This document shows positions 7,874 to 17,757 of a DNA stretch of 64,000 nt, piece by piece. The position numbers and the translations under genes are program-made. A model generated the notes under the pieces. The model saw nothing but the letters and a program-made list of their open reading frames with translations, was not told where the DNA came from and did not search any database. Source of the stretch: Paenibacillus sp. PK3_47 (GTDB lineage: Bacteria > Bacillota > Bacilli > Paenibacillales > Paenibacillaceae); contig NZ_CP026029.1 of assembly GCF_023520895.1 (NCBI RefSeq), positions 5,394,001-5,458,000 on the forward strand, in the 5' to 3' direction. The number at the start of each line of letters is the position of its first letter. Within the stretch, counting starts at the first letter, position 1.

Positions 7874-8776
7874 TCATTCCGATACGGCTTTTGCATCTGC
7901 TGCAGGAAGGTCCAGTGCACCATGATGGGCTGTGAAGAAGCCGATAACCGGTTCCAGCAGTGCGGCTTCAGGAGAACCGGCAGACAGGCGGAGTTCGATC
8001 CGGCGGACCCTATGCCCCCATTCGCCATCCTCATAATAGGCAGCGCCTTCGCTCAAATAACCGTCCTGGCCGGCTGCAATCGAATAACGGACAGTCCGCA
8101 GGTCTGCGCCCTCCGTGCCCAGCAGATAACGGTCTGAGAATTCCAGCGGCTCATAGACAGGGAATCCGTGTTCCTCCGCCCAGGCGGACTTTTCCGGGAA
8201 ATAAGTGCCGATATCCGAGATCGCGCAGCCCTGGCAGCTCCAGGTATTATCATAGTAGGTGAGCGTCTGCTGCGGCTGATCCGGATCCTCAAAGGTCACT
8301 CCGTAAGAACCGTTGGCACCGGTGTTCGCCGAAGGGATCCAGCCAGCCGGAGCAAGCAGCAGATAACCGCTCCCGTTATCGGTGAAATAGACTCCTGCCG
8401 CCTGAGGCTGATTCTCCATTGAAGGCAGGAGCGGATAGCTCATCCCGGGGAGGGCAGGCAGTGCTGTATGCACCGGCCTGGTGCCGTCATCCAGACTGGG
8501 GACAGATTTTATGAATAATAAGGGCAATGTAACCGCCTTGCCGTCATTGCTGGATGAGGGGAATTTAAGAATCAGGTTCTTTGTATTATCGGGTGCAGTG
8601 CTTGGGACAGCATGTGCGGCTCTGTCTGTCGTGATAGCGGCTGATCCGTTATCACCGGACCCGGCAGATTGGTTAGTGCCGGTACAGCCGGCCAGCAGAC
8701 CCGCGGCCAGCATGAGCACGGCGGCATAAGTGAGCAAGTGTGATTTTATGCACTGCGGATTTTCCGGTTTATTCAC
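7874..8776 (-). CDS. Lipoprotein with a DUF4850-like domain
   Basis: About 300 residues. A lipoprotein signal ends in LAAGLLAGC, so the mature protein should be lipid-anchored outside the membrane. After a Ser/Gly/Asn-rich linker the globular part contains YLLLAPAGWIPSANTGANGSYG and WSCQGCAISDIGTYFP, which I associate with DUF4850 proteins of Paenibacillus. Start chosen at GTG 8776 behind AAAAGGAATGAG; ATG 8800 is in frame but lacks a ribosome site. Function unknown; ordinary length for the family as far as I recall. Confidence 0.75.
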   Translation of the reverse strand: MNKPENPQCIKSHLLTYAAVLMLAAGLLAGCTGTNQSAGSGDNGSAAITTDRAAHAVPSTAPDNTKNLILKFPSSSNDGKAVTLPLLFIKSVPSLDDGTRPVHTALPALPGMSYPLLPSMENQPQAAGVYFTDNGSGYLLLAPAGWIPSANTGANGSYGVTFEDPDQPQQTLTYYDNTWSCQGCAISDIGTYFPEKSAWAEEHGFPVYEPLEFSDRYLLGTEGADLRTVRYSIAAGQDGYLSEGAAYYEDGEWGHRVRRIELRLSAGSPEAALLEPVIGFFTAHHGALDLPAADAKAVSE

Positions 8777-9046
8777 TTGAGTCTCATTCCTTTTCAGCAT
8801 ACTGTGTTAAGATGGGACTGACGCCATATTTGTTCCAATCTTAACCACTATACTATTTTTACATATGAAAGCTTTTGCAATTTTGTAATATACAGGTGAC
8901 AAATCTAACATCCGGACGGACGGCAGCACAGAGGTTGAATGCAATCCGCAGGTGTATTGGGTAAGAGCAGGGGTCCTTGTTCTCCTGAGATGCATATCTT
9001 TATAAAAGCTCAGATTTACCGCGATATAAGGAGGGACCAGAAGTTC

Positions 9047-10156
9047 ATGATAGACATCAGCCTGTGCATGATCGTCCGCAACGAGGAGAACAGCCTGCCG
9101 CGCTGCCTGGCTTCGGTGGAGGGGATTGCCGATGAGATCATCCTTATAGACACCGGCTCAACGGACAGGACCAAAGAGATTGCAGCTTCCTTCGGAGCGG
9201 TGATTTACGATTTTACCTGGATCGATGATTTTTCGGCGGCCCGGAATTTTGCATTCAGTAAAGCTACAAGAACTTATATCCTCTGGCTTGATGCCGATGA
9301 TTATCTGAAGGAGATTGACCGGGAGCGGTTCAGGGCACTGAAGCAGAATCTGCCGGACGGCATTGACAGTGTGAATATGCAGTACAATCTGGCTTTTGAC
9401 GCGGAGGGCAACGTTGTTACGTCTTTACGCAGGAACCGGCTGGTCCGCCGCAGCTGTAACTTCAAGTGGATTGGGCCAGTGCATGAATATCTGGAGGTCT
9501 ACGGCCCTGCTTACAGCAGTGATGTGTGCATTACCCATGACAAAGACAAGGTCTACACAGACCGTAACCTGAGGATTTATCAAAAGCGGGTTGAGGCGGG
9601 CGAGGTGTTCTCCCCCCGTGACCAGTACTATTATGCCAACGAACTGCGCGAGCACGGAATGGACGGGGAAGCCTGCCGCTATTATGAGCAGTTCCTGGAG
9701 GATGGAAAAGGCTGGATCGAAGATAATTATATGGCCTGCCTGCGGCTGGCAGAATGCCGTGAACGGCTGGGAGACAAGCAGGGTGTTTTTGACGCATTGT
9801 GCAGGACGCTGCAGTATGATTTGCCACGGGCTGAGTTCTGCTGCCGCCTCGGAGCCTGGCATCTGGACAAAGGGCAATTGAATCAGGCAGTCTATTGGTA
9901 TGAGCTGGCGGTCCAGCTGCCGAAGCAGAATGATTCTATGGGGATAAATAATGAGGCGTTTTCTACCTGGCTGCCCAATCTTCAGCTGGCATTATGCTAT
10001 GACCGTCTGGGGCAGCACGAAAAGGCAAATGCTTTTAATGAGACAGCGCTGAGATATTATCCGTCCCATCCAAGCATGATGTACAACCGGAATTATTTCA
10101 AAAACCTGCTGGGTGACAAATACAAGGAGCCCGGACAGCCGGCACAAGAACAATAA
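9047..10156 (+). CDS. Family 2 glycosyltransferase with C-terminal TPR-like repeats
   Basis: A 369-residue protein. The GT2 nucleotide-sugar domain starts at once (SLCMIVRNEENSLPRCLASV), with IDTGSTDRT and the metal-binding LDADDYL. From about residue 190 it becomes helical and repeat-like (YYYANELREHG, CLRLAECRERLGDKQ, ELAVQLPKQ), consistent with TPRs. The layout is that of SunS-like and other peptide or protein glycosyltransferases, so the acceptor could be a protein; this is unproven. ATG 9047 follows AAGGAGGG by 10 bases. It is convergent with another glycosyltransferase gene, and the two share a terminator. Confidence 0.9.
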   Translation: MIDISLCMIVRNEENSLPRCLASVEGIADEIILIDTGSTDRTKEIAASFGAVIYDFTWIDDFSAARNFAFSKATRTYILWLDADDYLKEIDRERFRALKQNLPDGIDSVNMQYNLAFDAEGNVVTSLRRNRLVRRSCNFKWIGPVHEYLEVYGPAYSSDVCITHDKDKVYTDRNLRIYQKRVEAGEVFSPRDQYYYANELREHGMDGEACRYYEQFLEDGKGWIEDNYMACLRLAECRERLGDKQGVFDALCRTLQYDLPRAEFCCRLGAWHLDKGQLNQAVYWYELAVQLPKQNDSMGINNEAFSTWLPNLQLALCYDRLGQHEKANAFNETALRYYPSHPSMMYNRNYFKNLLGDKYKEPGQPAQEQ

Positions 10157-10161
10157 AATGC

Positions 10162-10207
10162 AAAAAAAGAGGCTTTTCTTACTATTCAGGTAAGGAGCCT
10201 CTTTTTT
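10162..10207. terminator. Bidirectional terminator between two glycosyltransferase genes
   Basis: AAAAAAGAGGC...GCCTCTTTTTT encloses a second paired segment CTTAC/GTAAG; runs of A and T flank the stem on both sides. Confidence 0.88.
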
Positions 10208-10234
10208 GTTATTGTCTGCGTCAGCAGCCTATGT

Positions 10235-11335
10235 TCAGCCGTCTGCTCTGAAGTAACTGTTCCTCAGGGGCATAACAGCTCTTGAAGAAATGCCGGACGA
10301 AGCGGTATTCATAAAATTAAGGACAGCCTGTTCCATAATGCGGACGCTGTTCTCCCAGGTCCATTTGACCGAATCTGCTTCACCCTTCGAGGCAAGCTTG
10401 ATTCTGAGCGGATGATTCTGAGCCAGTGTAATTATATCCTCAGCCAGCCGGTTTTCATATCTGTAAGACAGCAGGCAGTTCTCGGCATGACGGGCATATT
10501 CCAGATTGCCGCCCGAATAGACGGACACCAGGGCAGCTCCGCAGCGCATGGCCTCCAGCCCCGGCATAGAGCCGGTATCGAGTGTGCTGGAGCTGACAAA
10601 GATATCGGCGCTGTTATAGTGGTAGCACAGCTCTTCATCATTCAGCGGGGTATAGAACCGGTATTTGCCGCCGGCTTTCATAGCCTGCAGTGTATCCGAA
10701 GAGTAGAACTCATCAGGCGGACTGATGAAGTTGATATTCACACCGGGAAGCTGTTGTTTAACCATATCAAGCTGCTGGATCATATAATCCTGTTCCCTGT
10801 GCCAGGAGAACGTGTCCTCATTTTTACGGAGAATAGCTGTAATGTTCAGCGGCTCCTGCAGCATATGCCGGAAATGGTAATTCTTAAACGCTGAACTGAT
10901 GCCTACGGGGACAATGCTGCCTTTGATTCCATGATTGATCTCAATTAATTCCTGCTGCCAGTGGGACAGTACGATCAGGTTGTCCGTAATATGGTAGCTG
11001 GGGAAGGAGATGTTATTCTCCGGCAAAAATACAGGCTCATAACACAGCGAGAGACGGACATGGAGTCCCTTGCCGTTTTTGCTCGCAGCCTCTGCCACAG
11101 GAACGGTTGTGTAAAAATTCGAAACGATGACGTCGCTGACCGGAAAATCAGATTCCCGCAGCACTGTATGCGGAGTCCGCAGCAGCGTAGAATGCACTGT
11201 ATAAGACACGGCGCCTTCCAGGGGCATAAGGATCACAACCTCATGGCCCAGCCGGGTGAGGCCGTTGGTCAGCTCTACAAGCATCCTTTGGGCGCCGCCG
11301 TGGCATAAGGTGAGAATGGGGAATGTGAACCTCAT
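10235..11335 (-). CDS. Family 4 (GT-B) glycosyltransferase
   Basis: A 366-residue GT-B enzyme. The N-terminal FPILTLCHGGAQRMLVELTNGLTRLGHEV is the usual acceptor-domain start; the C-terminal domain has SADIFVSSSTLDTGSMPGLEAMRCGAALVS, the E-x7-E-type sugar-nucleotide signature region of GT4. It should transfer a hexose to a surface glycan or protein. The 366 residues fit the family. ATG 11335 follows a weak AAGGGACGG. It is convergent with the GT2 gene, so the two are not in one operon even though a shared glycan role is possible. Confidence 0.88.
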   Translation of the reverse strand: MRFTFPILTLCHGGAQRMLVELTNGLTRLGHEVVILMPLEGAVSYTVHSTLLRTPHTVLRESDFPVSDVIVSNFYTTVPVAEAASKNGKGLHVRLSLCYEPVFLPENNISFPSYHITDNLIVLSHWQQELIEINHGIKGSIVPVGISSAFKNYHFRHMLQEPLNITAILRKNEDTFSWHREQDYMIQQLDMVKQQLPGVNINFISPPDEFYSSDTLQAMKAGGKYRFYTPLNDEELCYHYNSADIFVSSSTLDTGSMPGLEAMRCGAALVSVYSGGNLEYARHAENCLLSYRYENRLAEDIITLAQNHPLRIKLASKGEADSVKWTWENSVRIMEQAVLNFMNTASSGISSRAVMPLRNSYFRADG

Positions 11336-11559
11336 CGCTGATCCGTCCCTTCTGATTAAGCTTTGGTTACCCGTATGTATACTATTTTATTCGTGGCAGG
11401 CAGTGATGGTGAGCGGATTTATACAGGCCAAGTAACAGATGGCAAATGCATTTACACGGCCGTCCGGCTGAGTGGCAAGTCAGGTGAAGGCCGGGTTTCG
11501 CAAATGGTGAGAGGCGGGTTATATGATAATAGGGAACGACCCAGGAGGAGGGATTGCTG

Positions 11560-11973
11560 ATGAACAAAAATGGAGACAAGTTTGCTGCGGAGCTCGCAGT
11601 GGAGGATTTCAGATACAGCGAGAAGAACGAAAAGCTGGTAAAAAAGAGCTTTTGGAGCAAAACGAAGAAATTTGCCGGCAAAATACCGTTTACCAAAGAT
11701 GCAGTTGCTATGTATTACTGCGCCATCGACGCTAAAACCCCGATGTGGGCCAAAGGTATCGCCTTTGGTGCACTGGCTTATTTCATCTCGCCGATTGATG
11801 CCATTCCCGATGCGCTCATCGGATTGGGGCTGACGGATGACGCGGCCATTATTGCCGCCGGCGTCCGGGCCATTGCCGGCCAGGTAACCGACGAGCACCG
11901 CCAGAAGTCTGAGGAGTTTTTTGAGCAGGAGCCAGGGAAAGCAGTGGATAAGAATTCACAGATGCAAAGCTAA
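11560..11973 (+). CDS. DUF1232 (YkvA-like) membrane-associated protein
   Basis: A 137-residue protein. The DUF1232 core is clear: DAKTPMWAKGIAFGALAYFISPIDAIPDALIGLGLTDD, a hydrophobic helical hairpin around the SPIDAIPD motif. YkvA-family proteins are small, probably membrane-attached, and of unknown function. ATG 11560 lies 8 bases after AGGAGGAGG, so the upstream TTG is not needed. It is followed directly by the 52-bp repeat array. Confidence 0.87.
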   Translation: MNKNGDKFAAELAVEDFRYSEKNEKLVKKSFWSKTKKFAGKIPFTKDAVAMYYCAIDAKTPMWAKGIAFGALAYFISPIDAIPDALIGLGLTDDAAIIAAGVRAIAGQVTDEHRQKSEEFFEQEPGKAVDKNSQMQS

Positions 11974-11999
11974 GCCGGGGCATGGAAAACTCATAAGTG

Positions 12000-12290
12000 T
12001 TCGCGAAAAACCGAGTATAATGGGCCACGGCGAAGGGAAAGCAGCAAATTGTAAGTGAAAAACCGAGTATAATGGGCCACGGCGAAGGGAAAGCAGCAAA
12101 TTGTACACGAAAAACCGAGTATAATGGGCCACGGCGAAGGGAAAGCAGCAAATTGTACGTGAAAAACCGAGTATAATTGGCCGCTTCGAAGAGAAAGCAG
12201 CAAATTGTACACGAAAAACCGAGTATATTGAGCCACGGCGAAGGGGAAGCAGCAAATTGTATGCGAAAAACCGAGTATATTGAGCGATAG
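12000..12290 (-). repeat. Tandem array of six 51-52 bp units (52-bp family, minus orientation)
   Basis: The segment accgagtata recurs at 12011, 12062, 12114, 12166, 12218 and 12270, giving steps of 51, 52, 52, 52 and 52 bp. Read on the minus strand a unit runs from tactcggtttttcg through ttgctgctttccc to cgtggcccatta, and aligns with the unit of the larger array at 40950-41634. The region 11974-12349 has no gene apart from this array and a terminator. Open frames across it encode a repetitive peptide and have no ribosome site. Confidence 0.95.
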
Positions 12291-12320
12291 GCCATTCGAT
12301 TCAGGTTAACAGTTATTGCT

Positions 12321-12351
12321 AAAAGGTGCAGCCCCGGCTGCACCTTTTTTT
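12321..12351. terminator. Terminator overlapping the end of the HxlR gene
   Basis: AAAAGGTGCAGCC-CC-GGCTGCACCTTTTTTT is a strong stem with A and T tails. The minus-strand HxlR stop codon lies in its T run. Confidence 0.85.
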
Positions 12352-12730
12352 AACTTTCTGCAGTTACGCTGCCCTTGGACAGCTGCTTGGTTTTGTATTC
12401 CTCGCCCCAATCCCGCATCAGCCGGATGATCGGAATCAGCGTACGTCCGAATTCAGACAGCGAATACTCGACCTTGGGCGGCACCTGATGATACACTTCC
12501 CGGTGGACAACGCCGTCCTCTTCCAGCTCACGGAGCTGCAGAGTCAGCATACGCTGGGTAATGCCGGGACATATTCTCCGGAATTCATTGAATCGCTTCT
12601 TCTCGTCCATGAGATGGTACAGCAGCACGCCTTTCCATTTCCCGCCGATGACATCCAGAGTGAATTCAACAGGGCAGGCTGTTCCCTGTCCATCCGGGCA
12701 TTCACCGAACCCGCCTTTTCTGTTACGCAT
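12350..12730 (-). CDS. HxlR family transcriptional regulator
   Basis: A 126-residue winged-helix protein with the family hallmarks: CPVEFTLDVIGGKWKGVLLYHL, RRICPGITQRMLTLQLRELEEDGVVHREVYHQVPPKVEYSLSEFGRTL. A Cys near residue 20 (CP) sits where YodB/HypR-type members sense electrophiles or thiol stress. ATG 12730 follows AAGGTGGGG. HxlR regulators usually control a divergent oxidoreductase; here the divergent position holds only a 45-codon frame at 12873 that may be the stump of one. Confidence 0.92.
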   Translation of the reverse strand: MRNRKGGFGECPDGQGTACPVEFTLDVIGGKWKGVLLYHLMDEKKRFNEFRRICPGITQRMLTLQLRELEEDGVVHREVYHQVPPKVEYSLSEFGRTLIPIIRLMRDWGEEYKTKQLSKGSVTAES

Positions 12731-12872
12731 AATTACCCCACCTTAAAGTATCGATTTGTATACTACATAACATAAATGTACGTACCAAAATTAAGCCTAT
12801 GTACTCTACTATTATGCATGTAAGCAGAAGCCAGTCAATCGAAACTTGCTGGGATGAAAGAGGGTCTGATTA

Positions 12873-13010
12873 ATGGAGACCACTGCGTTAACCAAACAAG
12901 AGATCCTGTCCGCTTTTGAATTCAACACGCCGCAGACAAAACACGGCAATCATCCGGACAGGTTATTCAAAGGGTCTGAGCAGGATCTGCAGCTTGAAAA
13001 CCTAAATTAA
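12873..13010 (+). CDS. Short reading frame, possible stump of a nitroreductase
   Basis: A 45-residue frame beginning METTALTKQEILSAFEF, with AGAGGG upstream and a strong terminator directly after the stop. The first 17 residues resemble the start of NAD(P)H-dependent nitroreductases (TKQEILSAFEFRHATK), but the rest does not continue the fold. Placed opposite an HxlR gene, it fits a truncated target gene. It could also be a true small protein. The similarity is from memory and short. Confidence 0.35.
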   Translation: METTALTKQEILSAFEFNTPQTKHGNHPDRLFKGSEQDLQLENLN

Positions 13011-13070
13011 AAAACCTCTCTGCCGAAGGAACGGGTGAGAAACACGGTTCCTTGAAAGAGAGGTTTTTTT
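13010..13070 (+). terminator. Terminator after the short frame at 12873
   Basis: AAAACCTCTC pairs with GAGAGGTTTTTTT around an inner AAGGAAC/GTTCCTT stem. It overlaps the TAA of the 45-codon frame. Confidence 0.85.
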
Positions 13071-13186
13071 ATGAAAATCCTTACAAGTGTCGAAAAATAA
13101 TTGAAAATTTGCTGAAAGTTCTGATAGTCTAGAGGAGTAAGGATTACATAGGATTTTCAATTTAGGATTGAAGGGATTCCTGCTGT

Positions 13187-13603
13187 GTGAAAATTATCCG
13201 TATTATTGCTGAAGTTGCTGTATTGTATGTGTTCTTTCTGGCTGGAGAGTATCTGCAGAAGCTGCTGCATCTCCCGGTTCCGGGCAGTATCGTCGGCCTG
13301 CTGCTGCTCTTTGTATTGCTCCTGCTCAAGATTGTGCCGGTAAAGCTGATTGAGAACGGCTCTTCATTTATCATGGCGTACCTTCCGATGTTTTTCATTC
13401 CGGCAACCGCTGGAATTATGAATCATCTGGATATCTTCAGCGGCAGAGGCCTGCTGCTGATCGGCATTCTGGTGGTAAGCAGTATAATTACGATGGCTGT
13501 AACGGCTCATTCCAGCCAGTGGATTGCCTCCCGCAGCGCGAAGGGGACCGGCAGACGCAGTTACCGCCGCACCCTTCTGAGAGAGAAGGGCAAGGAAGCA
13601 TGA
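13187..13603 (+). CDS. CidA/LrgA family holin-like membrane protein
   Basis: A 138-residue protein with four likely membrane helices. It shows the family core LPVPGSIVGLLLLF and the MAYLPMFFIPATAGIM segment. CidA/LrgA proteins work with CidB/LrgB in the membrane and are linked to murein hydrolase activity, cell lysis and transport of small organic acids such as pyruvate. GTG 13187 is the best start but has a weak ribosome site. The C-terminus ends in a basic tail that overlaps the next start by 4 bp, showing translational coupling. LrgA and CidA cannot be told apart by sequence alone. Confidence 0.9.
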   Translation: MKIIRIIAEVAVLYVFFLAGEYLQKLLHLPVPGSIVGLLLLFVLLLLKIVPVKLIENGSSFIMAYLPMFFIPATAGIMNHLDIFSGRGLLLIGILVVSSIITMAVTAHSSQWIASRSAKGTGRRSYRRTLLREKGKEA

Positions 13604-14289
13604 AATATCTGATTGCCGCCGGCTTTATCCTGCTCACTGTCGCTGTTTATATCCTGATGTCCATGCTTTACAAGCGTTACCGTCTTCCTGTTCTTTTGCC
13701 GGCGCTGACTGCGACTTTTACAGTTGTGGTGCTGCTGCTGGGCTTTGATATTTCCTACGACACGTACATGACCGGGGGAGAATGGATCAACCGTCTGCTG
13801 GGACCAGCGGTTGTGGCGCTAGCTTACCCGCTCTACAAGCAGCGCAATGTGCTCTGGAAGAACCTTCCGGCAGTCCTCGGCGGAACAGTTACAGGACTGC
13901 TGGTCGGAATGTTCAGCGGGCTGCTGCTGGCCGCATGGTTCGGATTCTCCAAGCTGTATGTGCTGTCTGTACTGCCCAAATCCATTACTACCGCCGTAGC
14001 CATCCAGATTTCGGGAAGTCTTGGCGGAGACTCTTCGCTTACCTCAGTATTCGTGATGATTGCCGGATTCACCGGGGCGATCGGCGGTCCTTATATTATC
14101 CGTGCGTTCAAAATCCGCGGTGAATCCGGCATCGGCATCGGTCTGGGCACCGCGTCCCATGCGCTTGGCACGGCCAAGGCGCTGGAATATGGAGAGCGCG
14201 CTGTTTCCATGAGCTCAGTGGCGATGACGGTGTGCGCCATTGTCGGTTCCATCGCCTCGCCGTTCGTCGCCTGGATTGTCTATCATTAA
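13600..14289 (+). CDS. LrgB/CidB family membrane protein
   Basis: A 229-residue polytopic protein. It has RLLGPAVVALAYPLYKQ, LPKSITTAVAIQISGSLGG, GGPYIIRAFKIRG and GIGLGTASHALGTAKALEYGE, all LrgB signatures. ATG 13600 overlaps the upstream TGA (ATGA), so the two proteins are made together and probably form one complex. No LytSR or LysR regulator is beside them; the promoter should lie in 13080-13180. Confidence 0.93.
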   Translation: MKYLIAAGFILLTVAVYILMSMLYKRYRLPVLLPALTATFTVVVLLLGFDISYDTYMTGGEWINRLLGPAVVALAYPLYKQRNVLWKNLPAVLGGTVTGLLVGMFSGLLLAAWFGFSKLYVLSVLPKSITTAVAIQISGSLGGDSSLTSVFVMIAGFTGAIGGPYIIRAFKIRGESGIGIGLGTASHALGTAKALEYGERAVSMSSVAMTVCAIVGSIASPFVAWIVYH

Positions 14290-14297
14290 GCTCCGGC

Positions 14298-15806
<1,509 letters not shown>

Positions 15807-15957
15807 TGATATACACTCCTTCGCAAGGGATTAATAATAATATTAATTGATTCACCTATTTGATGATTACATAATACGAATGAACCACTATAATAAGCAA
15901 TATAATTATTCAGGATTAATATAATTACTAATTCAAATGTCTTGGAGGATAATACTT

Positions 15958-16860
15958 ATGTATCTGACTACCGATTCTGAATCCCTCAAGGTGTATGAAG
16001 CGCTGGCCAGTGAGGTCCGCCTGCGGATTATCGATCTGCTAGGTGTACAGGAGATGCATATCAAAGAACTCGCCGCCAAGCTGTATCTCAGCAGTGCTAT
16101 TGTCAGTTCGCATGTAGCCAAGCTGCAGAAGGCTGGCATTGTCAGTTCCAGGATGAAGCGGATTGACGGAGGGACCTACAAATACTGCTCGCTCTCGGCT
16201 AATTTTCTGCAGGTTAAATTATCGGGTGCCAAAGGCATTGCCAAGAAGGTCGTCGAGGTCTCGGTGCCTGTAGGGCATTATACGGATCTTCAGGCTTCAC
16301 CCACCTGTGGTATTGCCACAACCGAAAAGCTGATCGGATACTATGATGATCCGCGGTATTTTCTCGACCCCGAGCGGGTGGATGCAGGAATCCTGTGGTT
16401 TGCCAAGGGTTACGCCGAATATAAGGTGCCTAACTATCTTTTCAGGGACCAGAAGGTTCAGGAGATTGAAATTTCCATGGAAATCGGTTCGGAGGCACCG
16501 CATGTAAATGAGAAATGGCCTTCAGATATTACCTTTTCCCTGAATGGAGTGAAGCTTGGCAAATGGACCAGTCCCGGCGACTTCGGCGTGATGAGAGGCC
16601 GGCTTACCCCGGCCTGGTGGAATTCCGATGTGAACCAGTACGGCCTGCTGAAGGTGCTCCGCATCAATGCGGGGGGGACTTATATTGACGGGCAGCAGAT
16701 TTCGGCGGTTACGCTTAATGATGTGCAGTGGCAGCAGGACCAGTGGACCTTCCGCTTTACAGCAGAAGATATCAGCCGTAGGCGGGGCGGGCTGACCTTG
16801 TTCGGGCGCGGGTTCGGGAATTACGAGCAGGATATTGTCTTTCGCGTGTATTACGAGTAA
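15958..16860 (+). CDS. ArsR-type regulator with a large C-terminal domain
   Basis: A 300-residue protein. Residues 1-80 form an ArsR/SmtB winged helix (YEALASEVRLRIIDLL, KELAAKLYLSSAIVSSHVAKLQKAGIV). The remaining 200 residues contain HYTDLQASPTCGI, WFAKGYAEYKVPNYL and a strand-rich end, and probably sense a sugar; no metal-binding ArsR cysteine motif is seen. ATG 15958 follows TTGGAGG. The divergent partner is an arabinofuranosidase, so a role as local regulator of arabinoside use is likely (inference). Similar ArsR fusions sit next to glycosidase genes in other Paenibacillus, as I recall. Confidence 0.88.
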   Translation: MYLTTDSESLKVYEALASEVRLRIIDLLGVQEMHIKELAAKLYLSSAIVSSHVAKLQKAGIVSSRMKRIDGGTYKYCSLSANFLQVKLSGAKGIAKKVVEVSVPVGHYTDLQASPTCGIATTEKLIGYYDDPRYFLDPERVDAGILWFAKGYAEYKVPNYLFRDQKVQEIEISMEIGSEAPHVNEKWPSDITFSLNGVKLGKWTSPGDFGVMRGRLTPAWWNSDVNQYGLLKVLRINAGGTYIDGQQISAVTLNDVQWQQDQWTFRFTAEDISRRRGGLTLFGRGFGNYEQDIVFRVYYE

Positions 16861-16988
16861 AAATGATGGCTGTGCAAAACCTCCTGCACGAAAAAATGTT
16901 TGTAAAACAGGCTAATGGGTAACTATAACTAAGTAACCATTACTGAAGAAGCTTAAGTAGAGCTATCAAACCTATAGGAGGAATTCAC

Positions 16989-17162
16989 ATGTCAGATCAT
17001 ACTCAGAACGAAGCGGACATCCGCAATAAGGAAAACAAAGACGGCGATTCCTTGGCAGAACGCAAAAAGATGGAGAATGGCGTAGATATCGAGCCGGAGG
17101 CCGATGATTGGGTTGCCAAGCCTGCAGAATCCGCGCACCCCGACCCGCTTCCCAAAAACTAA
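16989..17162 (+). CDS. Small acidic hydrophilic protein
   Basis: A 57-residue protein with a strong site (AGGAGG, 8 bases before the ATG) and its own terminator. It starts MSDHTQNEADIRNKENKD and ends in PAESAHPDPLPKN. It has no hydrophobic core, so it is likely disordered. I do not recognise it. The tight ribosome site and terminator argue for expression. Confidence 0.65.
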   Translation: MSDHTQNEADIRNKENKDGDSLAERKKMENGVDIEPEADDWVAKPAESAHPDPLPKN

Positions 17163-17182
17163 ACTGCAGCGATGCATGTGTT

Positions 17183-17220
17183 GACAGACCATCCTTACAG
17201 GATGGTCTGTTTTTATTTTT
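17183..17220 (+). terminator. Terminator after the small acidic protein gene
   Basis: AGACCATCC/GGATGGTCT stem with a TTAC-A loop, followed by a long T-rich run. Confidence 0.9.
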
Positions 17221-17371
17221 TTGCATAATTACCGGGCTTCCGGGTATTGAGAAGCCTTTTGCAAGTAAGGTATACTGTACATAAGTACAACCTGAGCAAC
17301 TCATAATATTGTCTGAGATCGTCGCAGATTCATCTTGTCTCAAGCAATCCATCTTGCGGGGAGGAATTGAA

Positions 17372-17560
17372 ATGCGCAGTCGGGATGACAGCGGCCGCTA
17401 CCGGCACAAACGTGCGGACACGCTGACAGGACAATTCGAGAAGAGATACAGCCCGGATTTTGGGGTGCGCAGTGATCTGAGGCTGGAAACCCAAAGAAGG
17501 CTGTATGACAAGGAGCCGCTAACGCCCATGATCCGGGAGCAGCAGCTTAAAGAAGAATAA
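17372..17560 (+). CDS. Small basic/charged protein, unknown
   Basis: A 62-residue protein starting MRSRDDSGRYRHKRADTLTGQFEKRY. ATG 17372 follows GGGGAGGAA by about 6 bases; an upstream in-frame ATG at 17309 lacks such a site. It is rich in Arg, Lys, Asp and Glu with a C-terminal helix (MIREQQLKEE). A terminator follows. No family is recognised. Confidence 0.6.
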   Translation: MRSRDDSGRYRHKRADTLTGQFEKRYSPDFGVRSDLRLETQRRLYDKEPLTPMIREQQLKEE

Positions 17561-17589
17561 GAGAGCAAGTCTCATCCTTTCAGTATCAG

Positions 17590-17617
17590 GGCATAACCTT
17601 CAGGTTATGCTTTTTGT
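17590..17617 (+). terminator. Terminator after the 62-residue protein gene
   Basis: GCATAACCT-TC-AGGTTATGC followed by TTTTTGTTTT. Confidence 0.88.
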
Positions 17618-17757
17618 TTTGCAATTTTACTGCATAACCCCTGCAGGGGGATGGCATACTAGCTTCCGGATGGCCTGAATGGAAATTATTATGGGAGGAG
17701 GCGGAGGTTATTACCTTTTTACCGGAACTTCAAGCGGGGGATCCTGCAGCATTTGCT

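Noticed and set aside
11363..11560. Plus-strand frame of 65 codons between the GT4 and YkvA-like genes
   Set aside because: No ribosome site, covers the promoter and ribosome site region of the next gene, no recognisable sequence.
11849..12343. Overlapping minus-strand frames over the 52-bp array
   Set aside because: Repetitive peptides (LLLSLRRGP-like) from the repeat, no ribosome site, overlap with the YkvA-like gene.
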